Positions 35,308 through 43,103 of a stretch of 64,000 bases of DNA are shown piece after piece. The notes beneath the pieces were generated by a model. The model worked only from the letters and a program-made list of their open reading frames with translations, was not told where the DNA came from and made no database searches. A program made the translations under genes and the position numbers. Position 1 is the first letter of the stretch; the number at the start of each line of letters is the position of its first letter. This DNA comes from an uncultured Paracoccaceae bacterium (GTDB lineage Bacteria; Pseudomonadota; Alphaproteobacteria; Rhodobacterales; Rhodobacteraceae): positions 1 to 64,000 of the forward strand of contig CANMPD010000001.1 of NCBI GenBank assembly GCA_947499635.1, given 5' to 3'.

Positions 35308-35985
35308 TCACGTCTTAGGTGTTTTATAGCGCCGTCGCAGCGCCCCTGCACCGATGAGTGTGGCGAGCAACGTAAAGGAGGCCGGCAGTGGAACCGGTGC
35401 GATTACGCCAGATACCGTGATGTTCTTAATCGCGACACCCGGGCCTGTTCCCACAGAGAAAACAGTTGTAAATAAAAACGAGCTGCCAACCGGGTCAAAT
35501 GCTGTACCGAACCCAGGGATAAGATCAATAACAACTGTACTGATGCCATCAGCCCCCAAATCAGACTCGTCATCGAACACGGTAAATATCGTAGAAATAC
35601 CTGTGCTGAGGTTAAGTATTTCAACAGCGTCAAAGCCGGTTCCGGATTCAAAAATCAACGTGCGTTCGAGGGTGACAGCAGTATCGAAATCAAACTGTAT
35701 AGACTCGCCAGCTGCGATCAATGCAGAGTCGTCTATAGTGTCTGCGGTCAGGTCCGTTCCAACACCGATGGCGTCATTTGGGAACCGTGCGAGCGTTGCT
35801 TCGCGGCCGATGCTTGAGGCGGTAACTCGCACATCGACGCCACCAGATGTGTAGATTTCAGAAGCGCCGGTTGGTGCCTCGCCGGTGAAGTCAAAGGTTA
35901 CTGTCGCTGCGTGAGCTGCACCTAATGTTAATATATTGAGGCATGTCGCGCTTAGTAAAGTTTTGACTGTAGACTTAATACGCAT
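35308..35985 (-). CDS. VPLPA-CTERM sorted secreted protein
   Basis: A 225-residue exported protein. It has a signal peptide (about 1-26, ending GAAHA), a beta-rich middle of low similarity to anything known, and a C-terminal sorting tail: VPLPASFTLLATLIGAGALR then a basic RRRYK end. That tail is the VPLPA variant of PEP-CTERM, recognised by an exosortase-type transpeptidase in the inner membrane and linked to surface or matrix export. No exosortase gene lies in this window. It is flanked by pdhA and an ftsB-like gene without operon structure. Confidence 0.85.
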   Translation of the reverse strand: MRIKSTVKTLLSATCLNILTLGAAHAATVTFDFTGEAPTGASEIYTSGGVDVRVTASSIGREATLARFPNDAIGVGTDLTADTIDDSALIAAGESIQFDFDTAVTLERTLIFESGTGFDAVEILNLSTGISTIFTVFDDESDLGADGISTVVIDLIPGFGTAFDPVGSSFLFTTVFSVGTGPGVAIKNITVSGVIAPVPLPASFTLLATLIGAGALRRRYKTPKT

Positions 35986-36122
35986 CTAATTAACTCGATT
36001 ATTGGTTACTATGTGAAGGCATGTTTCTAATGTACGCGGATACGCCTGGTCGCTGAGCGCAATTAGGTAATAATTTATATTTTAACGTAGGCCGTATGTA
36101 ATAAAATTGATCGGCATGGGTC

Positions 36123-36153
36123 AATCATTGTTTCTTACATCGAAACAATGATT
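36123..36153. repeat. Perfect 12-bp inverted repeat in the VPLPA/ftsB spacer
   Basis: AATCATTGTTTC and GAAACAATGATT are perfect inverted copies with a 7-bp loop. The whole 35986-36292 spacer (about 307 bp) has no gene; this repeat lies about 138 bp upstream of the VPLPA start and just after the 3' end of the ftsB-like gene. No T-run follows in either direction. Confidence 0.7.
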
Positions 36154-36292
36154 AAGCCCATACAGGTATATATGTCCGATCAAGGTTGAACGATAAATTG
36201 CCGTAAATCAAGTTGGAACACGGAATGCGTAGGTTTTTGCCGAAAAATAGGTTTTGACGAAGGGGTGAGCGCAGGTTGTGAATGACGTGACC

Positions 36293-36592
36293 TTATTGCA
36301 CGACAATTTCATCCGCGCGCACTAGGCCAAGCACCGCACGAGCTTGTTCGTCTAGTAGATCCAAATCGAGGTAGGTATCGGACAGGCGGTGGGTGAGGTT
36401 TTCCATTTGCTGGATCTCGCCTTGTAAACGTTCAAGGTCGTGCCGCAACTCGGTCGATTCAGCTTGAATTTCGACACGGCGGAACAGTCCAAAATCCCCT
36501 TGCACGGCAGCAAAAGCGAAATAGGCACTTAGCAAAAATGCGAGAACGAAAAACAAGAGGACGCCGATCGAAGGCGTATTGCTGCGTGTCAC
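36293..36592 (-). CDS. FtsB/DivIC-family septum formation protein
   Basis: A 99-residue bitopic membrane protein: short cytoplasmic N-terminus, one transmembrane helix (about 9-30, IGVLLFFVLAFLLSAYFAF), then a periplasmic coiled coil (about 40-75, RHDLERLQGEIQQMENLTHR). The ending ARAVLGLVRADEIV is typical of FtsB/DivIC, part of the FtsQLB divisome scaffold. It lies downstream of pgk on the same strand, 164 bp apart with a stem-loop between. Confidence 0.85.
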   Translation of the reverse strand: MTRSNTPSIGVLLFFVLAFLLSAYFAFAAVQGDFGLFRRVEIQAESTELRHDLERLQGEIQQMENLTHRLSDTYLDLDLLDEQARAVLGLVRADEIVVQ

Positions 36593-36682
36593 TGAAAAAG
36601 CCTGCTCTTTATTGTCACCATATATTTGGCGTTACAGGCACTGTGGCACAGTTCTGAGAACATGTGAATTCCCAAAATGGTT

Positions 36683-36716
36683 AATGAGTCCCGTAAGATA
36701 GAAGACGGAACTCATT
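36683..36716 (-). terminator. Stem-loop after pgk, possible terminator
   Basis: AATGAGTCCCGT and ACGGAACTCATT pair over 12 positions with one mismatch. The following minus-strand sequence is AACCATTTT, a weak T-tract, so it may be a terminator or a processing/stability hairpin between pgk and the ftsB-like gene. Confidence 0.45.
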
Positions 36717-36756
36717 TTGATTAATGTTCTGGTTTTGGTCCTGTTCTGGCGTCAGA

Positions 36757-37947
36757 TTAAGCCTGTAAAGCCGCAACGCCTGGCAGGGTTTTGCCTTCCA
36801 TCCACTCAAGGAAAGCGCCACCTGCGGTGGAGATATAGGTGAAATCTGCTGCTGCGCCGGCTTGGTTCAGGGCCGCGACGGTGTCGCCGCCACCTGCCAC
36901 TGAGGTCAGCGTGCCTGCTTTGGTGGCTGCTGCCGCTTTGAGCGCGGCTGCATTGGTGGCCGTGTCAAAAGGTGCAATTTCAAACGCACCCATAGGACCG
37001 TTCCAGATCAGGGTTTTTGCATTGTCCAATGCCACACCGACCGCTTCGACGGTTGCGGGGCCTGCGTCCAGGATCATGGCATCTGCCGGGCAGGCATCTG
37101 CGGGCAGTGTCTCGTTGTCTGCCCCTGCTTTGAATTCTCGCGCCACAACAATGTCACTTGGCAAGAGGATGGTGCAGCCCGCAGCCTTGGCCTTGGTCAA
37201 GATATCACGCGCGGTGTCGGCCATATCGTGCTCACATAGCGATTTGCCCACATCGATGCCCTGAGCGGCAAGGAACGTGTTGGCCATGCCGCCGCCGATC
37301 ACCAATGTGTCAACTTTGCAGACCAGATTGCCCAGCAGATCCAGCTTGGTTGAAACCTTGGCCCCGCCAACCACGGCAACAACCGGACGGGTCGGCTGGC
37401 CAAGCGCGGCCTCAAGTGCGGAGAGTTCGGCCTGCATCAGGCGACCGGCACAGGCGGGCAGCTTGCGGGCGAGGGCCTCGGTTGAGGCATGAGCGCGGTG
37501 CGCCGCAGAAAAGGCGTCGTTGCAGTAAATATCGCCAAGCGCGGCCATTTCCGTCGCCAAAGCGTCATCGTTTTTCTCTTCACCGGCATGAAAGCGGGTG
37601 TTCTCCAGCAAGAGCACAGCCCCTTTGTCAAGGATATCTACCGCAGCTTTTGCAGCCGGGCCGCGACAATCGGCGCAAAACAAGACGCTTGTGCCCAGTG
37701 CGCTTTCAAGCGCGGGAACCAGCTGTTGGAGCGACATCTCAGAGACAACTTGCCCTTTGGGACGGCCAAAATGCGCCAGCAGAACCGGTTTGCCGCCTTT
37801 GGCGAGGATGTCGCGAATGGTGGGCACGATGCGTTGAATACGGGTGTCATCGGTCACGGTGCCGTTTTCCATCGGCACGTTGATATCGACACGGGTTAGA
37901 ACGACTTTGCCGTCGAGATCCAAATCATCCAGTGTTTTCCAGCTCAT
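36757..37947 (-). CDS. pgk: Phosphoglycerate kinase
   Basis: A 396-residue glycolytic/gluconeogenic enzyme that transfers phosphate between 1,3-bisphosphoglycerate and ADP. Signature segments: [20 protein letters not shown] at the N-terminus, [39 protein letters not shown] and, in the nucleotide-binding domain, [11 protein letters not shown] and [13 protein letters not shown]. The length is standard. AGGAGAGC precedes the ATG. It is divergent from the cyclophilin gene; the 37948-38176 spacer shows no gene. Confidence 0.97.
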   Translation of the reverse strand: MSWKTLDDLDLDGKVVLTRVDINVPMENGTVTDDTRIQRIVPTIRDILAKGGKPVLLAHFGRPKGQVVSEMSLQQLVPALESALGTSVLFCADCRGPAAKAAVDILDKGAVLLLENTRFHAGEEKNDDALATEMAALGDIYCNDAFSAAHRAHASTEALARKLPACAGRLMQAELSALEAALGQPTRPVVAVVGGAKVSTKLDLLGNLVCKVDTLVIGGGMANTFLAAQGIDVGKSLCEHDMADTARDILTKAKAAGCTILLPSDIVVAREFKAGADNETLPADACPADAMILDAGPATVEAVGVALDNAKTLIWNGPMGAFEIAPFDTATNAAALKAAAATKAGTLTSVAGGGDTVAALNQAGAAADFTYISTAGGAFLEWMEGKTLPGVAALQA

Positions 37948-38176
37948 CTATGTGCTCTCCTGTTAAAACGATGCGGCCGCCTGTGGACCACGCTTGCGCA
38001 TGTGTCCCGTCTTTGGCGCGTCGGGTCAAGAGGGGTTTGGGGTCATCCGTTGACCGCAGGGCATGATGTGTTTGAGCCGTGACACGCCGAGTTTTTCGCG
38101 GCTGTTGTACTGCTCTCTTGGCAAGGGCCTCTGGAGGTCTTAGATAACGAGCAAGATTACACGACAGGAGGGCCCT

Positions 38177-38683
38177 ATGGCCGAGATCAAAGATCCAGAA
38201 AACACCGTCATCGTCGAACTGAAAGACGGCAATGTCATTATCGAACTGCTGCCGGACATTGCGCCAATGCACTGTGACCGCATGAAAGAGCTGGCCCGCG
38301 AAGGTGCATATGACAATGTGTGCTTCCACCGTGTGATCGACGGCTTTATGGCGCAGACCGGTGACGTTCAACATGGTGACATGGAAGACGGGTTTAACCT
38401 GCGCGCAGCCGGCACCGGCGGGTCAGACAAAAAAGACCTACCAGCGGAGTTCTCTGGCATTCCACATGATCGTGGTACATTGGGCGCGGCGCGTTCGCAG
38501 AACCCAAACTCTGCCAATTCTCAGTTCTTTATCAACTTTAAAGACAACCATTTCCTCAACCGTCAGTACACTGTTTATGGTCGTGTCATTGAGGGCATGG
38601 AGCTGGTGGACAACATCACCAAAGGTGAGCCACCTGCGAATCCAGATCGCATGATTTCGGTTAAGGTTGCCGCTGATGCGTAA
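38177..38683 (+). CDS. ppiB: Peptidyl-prolyl cis-trans isomerase (cyclophilin), cytoplasmic
   Basis: A 168-residue cyclophilin without signal peptide. Active-site segments are VCFHRVIDGFMAQTGD (catalytic Arg in HRVIDGF) and GTLGAARSQNPNSANSQFFI. It catalyses isomerisation of prolyl bonds during folding. AGGAGGG precedes the ATG. The last 8 bp overlap the start of a second cyclophilin gene with a signal peptide, so both compartments are served by one transcript. Confidence 0.94.
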   Translation: MAEIKDPENTVIVELKDGNVIIELLPDIAPMHCDRMKELAREGAYDNVCFHRVIDGFMAQTGDVQHGDMEDGFNLRAAGTGGSDKKDLPAEFSGIPHDRGTLGAARSQNPNSANSQFFINFKDNHFLNRQYTVYGRVIEGMELVDNITKGEPPANPDRMISVKVAADA

Positions 38684-39224
38684 GGCTTTGACACTGGTTG
38701 CGCTGCTTGCAGCGGGGCCAGCCTTTGCCACCGGTCTGGAAATTCAGATCGCAGGCGAGGCCAATGGCGTTGTCAAGATTGAGTTGCTGGACGATGTCGC
38801 TCCCAAACATGTTGAGCAGATCACCACATTGGCCGGCGAAGGCAAATATGATGGCGTGGTGTTTCACCGTGTGATCGATGGCTTTATGGCGCAAACCGGT
38901 GACGTGCAATATGGCCGCTTGGGCGATGATTTGCGCGGCGCGGGTCGGGGGGGATCTGATCTTCCTGATATCGTAGCAGAGTTTTCGGATGTGCCGTTTG
39001 AACGCGGTGTTGTTGGCATGGCGCGGTCACAAAACCCGAACTCTGCCAATTCGCAGTTCTTTATTATGTTCGAGCCGGGTCCCTTCCTGAACGGTCAATA
39101 CACCGTTGTTGGTCATGTGACCGAAGGCATGGATGTTGTCGACCAGATCAAACGTGGCGCAGGTAGCAATGGCGCTGTAATCGGCGCGCCGGATGTTATG
39201 CAAAAGGTCACTGTAACCGAATAA
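38676..39224 (+). CDS. Peptidyl-prolyl cis-trans isomerase (cyclophilin), exported
   Basis: A 182-residue cyclophilin with an N-terminal signal peptide (MRKALTLVALLAAGPAFA), hence periplasmic. It has the same active-site blocks as its neighbour (VVFHRVIDGFMAQTGD, GMARSQNPNSANSQFFIM). The ATG at 38676 overlaps the end of the cytoplasmic paralogue by 8 bp; three extra upstream codons are possible but give a worse signal peptide. The pair probably arose by duplication. Confidence 0.92.
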   Translation: MRKALTLVALLAAGPAFATGLEIQIAGEANGVVKIELLDDVAPKHVEQITTLAGEGKYDGVVFHRVIDGFMAQTGDVQYGRLGDDLRGAGRGGSDLPDIVAEFSDVPFERGVVGMARSQNPNSANSQFFIMFEPGPFLNGQYTVVGHVTEGMDVVDQIKRGAGSNGAVIGAPDVMQKVTVTE

Positions 39225-39248
39225 TTCTGCTGAGTTATCGTAAAATCT

Positions 39249-39283
39249 AAAGCCGCTTCCAAAATATTGGGCGCGGCTTTTTT
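39249..39283 (+). terminator. Terminator after the cyclophilin pair
   Basis: AAAGCCGC and GCGGCTTT form an 8-bp stem with a run of T after it, 25 bp past the stop. Confidence 0.8.
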
Positions 39284-39321
39284 GTAAATTCGCGCCATAA
39301 CGCATTACAGTAGGGCCCCAT

Positions 39322-39352
39322 AAAAAAGGCGCCCAATTGAGCGCCCTTTTTT
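39322..39352. terminator. Terminator of the bactofilin/M23 operon
   Basis: GGCGC and GCGCC stem with flanking A6 and T6 (one bulged C). It lies 38 bp past the minus-strand bactofilin stop and faces the cyclophilin terminator. Confidence 0.7.
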
Positions 39353-39389
39353 ATATTCGTTTGTCAAACGGGCCGTATTGGCGGCGGGT

Positions 39390-39896
39390 TTAACCTTGGA
39401 TAGGCGCCGCTGGGGCAGGGGCGGATTTGCCAGGTGTCAGCGGATCGTCTTGACGCTGAACAGAGCCTTCGAAATGCGCACCGCTTTCGATCGCGATGGT
39501 TTTGTGGATGATGTCGCCTTCGACGCGGGCAGTGGCGGTCAAACGAACTTTGAGACCTCGTACACGGCCAATAATACGGCCGTTGATCACAACATCGTCT
39601 GCGGTGACTTCACCTTTGATCGTCGCGCTTTCGCCAATGGTCAGCAGATGCGCGCGGATGTCGCCTTCGACTGTGCCTTCGACCTGAATGTCGCCGGTGG
39701 TTTTCACGTTGCCGGTGATGTGCAGATCCGAGCTAAGCGTTGACGCTGGCGGTTTCGCCTTTGGGGCGGTCTTTGCCGCAGCCGACGGTGCGCCAGCTGG
39801 CGCAGGCATCGGGCTGGATGCTGGTGCGGATGAAGACGGTGCGCCTGCGTCTGCGGGTTTCGCGCCTGGCTCATTGATTTTGCTCTTAGAAAACAT
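39390..39896 (-). CDS. Bactofilin
   Basis: A 168-residue cytoskeletal protein that polymerises without nucleotide. A disordered Ala/Pro-rich N-terminus (about 8-52) precedes the right-handed beta-helix (about 55-145) made of repeated short strands such as LHITGNVKTTGDIQVEGTVE, ATIKGEVTADDVVINGRIIG and ARVEGDIIHKTIAIESGAHF. Its start overlaps the end of the upstream M23 peptidase gene by 11 bp, matching the common pairing in which bactofilin localises a peptidoglycan hydrolase. Confidence 0.93.
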   Translation of the reverse strand: MFSKSKINEPGAKPADAGAPSSSAPASSPMPAPAGAPSAAAKTAPKAKPPASTLSSDLHITGNVKTTGDIQVEGTVEGDIRAHLLTIGESATIKGEVTADDVVINGRIIGRVRGLKVRLTATARVEGDIIHKTIAIESGAHFEGSVQRQDDPLTPGKSAPAPAAPIQG

Positions 39897-41217
39897 TTCT
39901 CGCAGCCTTGATATAGATCATTGGGTTAACTGGTTTGCCGCCCACCCGCACCTCATAGTGAAGATGGGTTCCGGTAGACCGTCCGGTGTTACCCATATCA
40001 GAGATATGATCGCCACGCGAGACCCTTTGGCCTACCTTGACGCGGATGTTGGAATTATGGGCATATCTGGTCTCGATACCAAAGTCGTGCTGGATTGTGA
40101 CCAGCTTGCCATAGCCAGATTGCCACCCCGCATGGGTGACAATGCCATCAGCGGTCGAAAAAACGTCGGTGCCGGTGCTGCCTGCAAAATCGGTGCCTTT
40201 GTGCAGACGTCGGCCGCCAGTTTTGGGATCGCGGCGATACCCGAATCCTGAACTTTGACGCACTTGGTTGAGTTTAACGGGCACTGAAAACGGGGCGCGC
40301 TCTGCGGCGATGCGGTAGCGGTTTAGTTCGCTCATCTGGCGCAACAGCGCGTTGGCGCGGGTCTCGTCGGCGGTGGGTTCTTGGCCTCGTGTCGAAAATG
40401 AGAGCGGCTCAAGTGGACCACCTTGGCCGTCATAGCCGCTGCGAATCTGTTTTAGGATACGTTCGGGGGGCAGGCCTGCGCTTTTGAACATTTTGTTCAG
40501 TGGCTCAACAGATATGGCCATGGCTTCTTCGAGTTGGCGGAAAATTTGGTCGTTGCGTTGTTCGGTCAGGCGCAGTTCCAGCTCCAGTGCGTCCCGCGCC
40601 TCAAGTGCGTCTTGGGCATCGGCGCGAATCTGGTCACGTTCTTTGGCAGTGTCTTTCAGAACAGTTGCCATCATGTCCACTTGTTGAGGGGCTGTGGCCA
40701 GACGCAGGCTGTCGCGCGCTTCTGGGGCAGTCTGGGCGCGCAGTTCAACGATGGTCCGTTGTAACGCGTCGCGATTCTTCAATGTATTGCGCAGATTGGT
40801 CTGCACGATTTCCATGCCGGTTTCCAATTCACGCAGATGCGTTTCCGAGGCGAGAAGCTCGGATTGCATTACGGAAATTTGGGCAAGTGCAGCGTTAAAA
40901 CGATCCTGCGCCGCAAGGGCCTCGCTGGCGCGGTTGTCGCGCTCGATGGATAAGGCGTTTAGCCGGTCACGATAGATGGATTGATCACGCTTGGCTTGTT
41001 CGCGAAAATTGCCTGATCCAATGCTGTCCATCAGCACAACTGCGGTGGCGACGATGGACCAAGATACGATGACCCCAACAGCCAATAGCGTCAAAAGCTG
41101 ACTTTCAGGGCTAAGTCGGATAAAGCGGGTGTCCGTATCTGATTTCAGGAACACCCGGCGTTCTGGAAATTTGCGTTCTAAAAGCGCATGGACCTTTCTG
41201 GCCAAACCAAGTCGCAC
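39886..41217 (-). CDS. M23 family metallopeptidase with coiled coil
   Basis: A 443-residue membrane-anchored peptidoglycan endopeptidase. One transmembrane helix (about 41-64, LLTLLAVGVIVSWSIVATAV), a long periplasmic coiled coil (about 70-235) and a C-terminal LytM domain with HKGTDF (His339, Asp343) and THLHYEV (His418, His420). All four zinc/catalytic positions are present, so it should be active, unlike degenerate EnvC-type proteins. It is co-transcribed with bactofilin, which probably guides it to sites of wall remodelling. The 41218-41479 spacer upstream shows no gene. Confidence 0.93.
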   Translation of the reverse strand: MRLGLARKVHALLERKFPERRVFLKSDTDTRFIRLSPESQLLTLLAVGVIVSWSIVATAVVLMDSIGSGNFREQAKRDQSIYRDRLNALSIERDNRASEALAAQDRFNAALAQISVMQSELLASETHLRELETGMEIVQTNLRNTLKNRDALQRTIVELRAQTAPEARDSLRLATAPQQVDMMATVLKDTAKERDQIRADAQDALEARDALELELRLTEQRNDQIFRQLEEAMAISVEPLNKMFKSAGLPPERILKQIRSGYDGQGGPLEPLSFSTRGQEPTADETRANALLRQMSELNRYRIAAERAPFSVPVKLNQVRQSSGFGYRRDPKTGGRRLHKGTDFAGSTGTDVFSTADGIVTHAGWQSGYGKLVTIQHDFGIETRYAHNSNIRVKVGQRVSRGDHISDMGNTGRSTGTHLHYEVRVGGKPVNPMIYIKAARNVF

Positions 41218-41479
41218 GATTGCAGTCCCTTACTTTAGTGCAGCCTCTTTGTCCGTGCACCATTGTTAACGTGCGCAAACAAGACCATGTTGTTGGAGGA
41301 TCGCCGCAAACGCATTGCGACAGATCTCTCAATCCTTAACGCATTAAATAATGGGACTGTGTTTTTCGCGCAACCTTTTTCGCAAGACCCCCGAGGTGAG
41401 GGCGGTTATGTACTGATATTAGGCGGGAAAATGCCGAAATCCTGACCATTTCCGCATCTGTGCCACCGGCTTGCACTGG

Positions 41480-42322
41480 TTAACGTGCATAAGCTGGGGC
41501 TTCGCCATCCGCGAGGGGCCAGTAGAAATCAGGCGGCAGCCCTGCGTCAGCGCGTTTTTCTTCGTTAAACGGAGGTTTGAGTGCCCCGTGGAAATATTTC
41601 TGCACCAAGGTGTGAAAAGTCTCTTTCGGGTCCAAATTGTCGCGGCCACATAAGAAGTTGAACCATTTGGAGCCATAGGCGACATGGCCGACCTCTTCTG
41701 AATAGATCTCTTCTAATGCCGCGACCGCGGCTGTGTTTTTGGCACGTTTAAAGATCTCGATCATACCCGGTGTGACATCCAGACCTCGCGCTTCTAACAC
41801 CATAGGCACCACGGCGAGACGCCCCATAAGGTCATCAACCGTATCTTCGGCGGCACGCCACATGCCGGCATGAGCGGGGAGGGCACCATAATGGCTGTCT
41901 TCGGCTTCAAGACAGTCACACATCAGGTTGAAATGTTTGCTTTCCTCATCCGCGGATTTAACCCAATCGTCATAGAACCCCAGCGGTAGGGGAATATGGG
42001 AAAAGCGGGCGATAATGTCCCAATGCAGATCCACAGCGTTCAGTTCGATATGCGCGACAGCGTGCAGCAATGCGATGCGGCCCTGTGGCGAGCCGGGCTT
42101 GCGTTTGGGGACGTCACGCGGATCCAGTAAGGCAGGTGCGGCAGGGCGCGCAGGATGCAGCGGCGGGGTTGTGATGCCGACGTCAATGGGGTCTGCGTCA
42201 CCTGCCCGGGCGGCGCGCCATTGGGTGGCATAGTGGCGTGATAGTTTGGTCTTTTCGCGCCCATCAGCGGTGGTCAGGACATTTCGGGCCATTTCAGCAA
42301 GGGTCAGGGCAGGGTTCGTCAT
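41480..42322 (-). CDS. DUF455 ferritin-like protein
   Basis: A 280-residue protein of the DUF455 family in the ferritin-like superfamily. Possible di-metal ligands sit in four helical segments: AVAHIELNAVDLHWD, SADEESKHFNLMCD, VLEARGLDVTPGM and IYSEEVGHVAYG. Members have been linked to tRNA-hydroxylase-like or oxidative functions, but none is established for this one. The start at 42322 (MTNPALTLAEMARN) fits a GGAG site; 16 more codons upstream are open. It lies downstream of bcp, across a structured 270-bp spacer. Confidence 0.85.
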   Translation of the reverse strand: MTNPALTLAEMARNVLTTADGREKTKLSRHYATQWRAARAGDADPIDVGITTPPLHPARPAAPALLDPRDVPKRKPGSPQGRIALLHAVAHIELNAVDLHWDIIARFSHIPLPLGFYDDWVKSADEESKHFNLMCDCLEAEDSHYGALPAHAGMWRAAEDTVDDLMGRLAVVPMVLEARGLDVTPGMIEIFKRAKNTAAVAALEEIYSEEVGHVAYGSKWFNFLCGRDNLDPKETFHTLVQKYFHGALKPPFNEEKRADAGLPPDFYWPLADGEAPAYAR

Positions 42323-42389
42323 TCTTTGACTCCGCGTATCTATGGGGCAGGTATGGTTGGGCGTGATCATGCAAAAGGGGGGCGCAGGC

Positions 42390-42540
42390 TTTCCCTGCCA
42401 CTACGGGCGACCAGCTGCAAGGGAAATGGCGCATGGTAACTGCGGGGCCCGCCGCGCAGCGGCGCTTGGCCCAACAGATCAGGCGGCATCGTAGATGCTG
42501 CCGCAATCGGCGGGAGCCGCCCGCCCGCTGCAAGCGAAAT
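42390..42540. repeat. GC-rich structured spacer with repeats
   Basis: In the 270-bp gap between bcp and the DUF455 gene there are four inverted repeats: TTTCCCT/AGGGAAA (42390-42426), CGCCGC-GCA-GCGGCG (42450-42464) nested in GGGCC/GGCCC, GGCGGCATC-GTA-GATGCTGCC (42482-42502, one G-T pair) and GGCGG-GAG-CCGCC (42509-42521). A 13-bp direct repeat CTGCAAGNGAAAT occurs at 42415 and 42528. No protein-coding frame is credible. It may be a repetitive element or a structured RNA. Confidence 0.55.
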
Positions 42541-42592
42541 ATGGCCTGTGGCAGGCGGCGTTTGGCGACCCCTTCCTGTGTTGTTTTGATTC

Positions 42593-43054
42593 TCAGAGTG
42601 CTTTGGTGGCCTCAAGAACGTCTTCAACATGACCAGCGACTTTGACTTTGCGCCAAATGCGCGCGATTTTGCCTTCGGCATCGATTAAAAAGGTCGAGCG
42701 TTCAATCCCCATGCTTTTACGCCCATACATGTTTTTCTCGACCCATGTGCCATATTCTTCGCAGACAGAGCCTTCGGCATCAGAAACCAACGGTACGGTG
42801 AGCTCGTGTTTTGCGATAAATTTCTCGTGCTTTGCGACGGTGTCTTTGGAAATCCCGATCACTTCTGCGCCAAGTTCCGCAAATGCAGCACGCTCGAGTG
42901 AAAATCCAATGGATTCCTTGGTGCACCCCGGCGTATCGTCACGAGGATAGAAAAACAAAACAACAGGCTTGCCCCGCAGTGCGGAAAGGGTCACATCGGT
43001 TCCACCGTCCCGAGGTAAGGTAAAGTCGGGGGCAATGTCGGTTGGTTCGAGCAT
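42593..43054 (-). CDS. bcp: Thiol peroxidase Bcp (PrxQ-type peroxiredoxin)
   Basis: A 153-residue peroxiredoxin reducing hydrogen peroxide and organic peroxides. Peroxidatic Cys44 is in FFYPRDDTPGCT. The resolving cysteine usual five residues later is missing (Ile49); another cysteine, Cys98 in EGSVCEEYGTW, could take its role, or the enzyme is 1-Cys. The start at 43054 (MLEPTDIAPDFTLPRDGG) follows CAGGAG; the frame is open 39 codons further upstream. Divergent from the AsmA-like gene by 49 bp. Confidence 0.92.
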   Translation of the reverse strand: MLEPTDIAPDFTLPRDGGTDVTLSALRGKPVVLFFYPRDDTPGCTKESIGFSLERAAFAELGAEVIGISKDTVAKHEKFIAKHELTVPLVSDAEGSVCEEYGTWVEKNMYGRKSMGIERSTFLIDAEGKIARIWRKVKVAGHVEDVLEATKAL

Positions 43055-43103
43055 GTCTTTGAACTCCTGAAATTTACAATAAGACGCGAGACACACATAG
43101 ATC

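Noticed and set aside
41263-41445. 60-residue frame in the spacer upstream of the M23 gene
   Set aside because: No recognisable features and a weak start; a chance frame is more likely.
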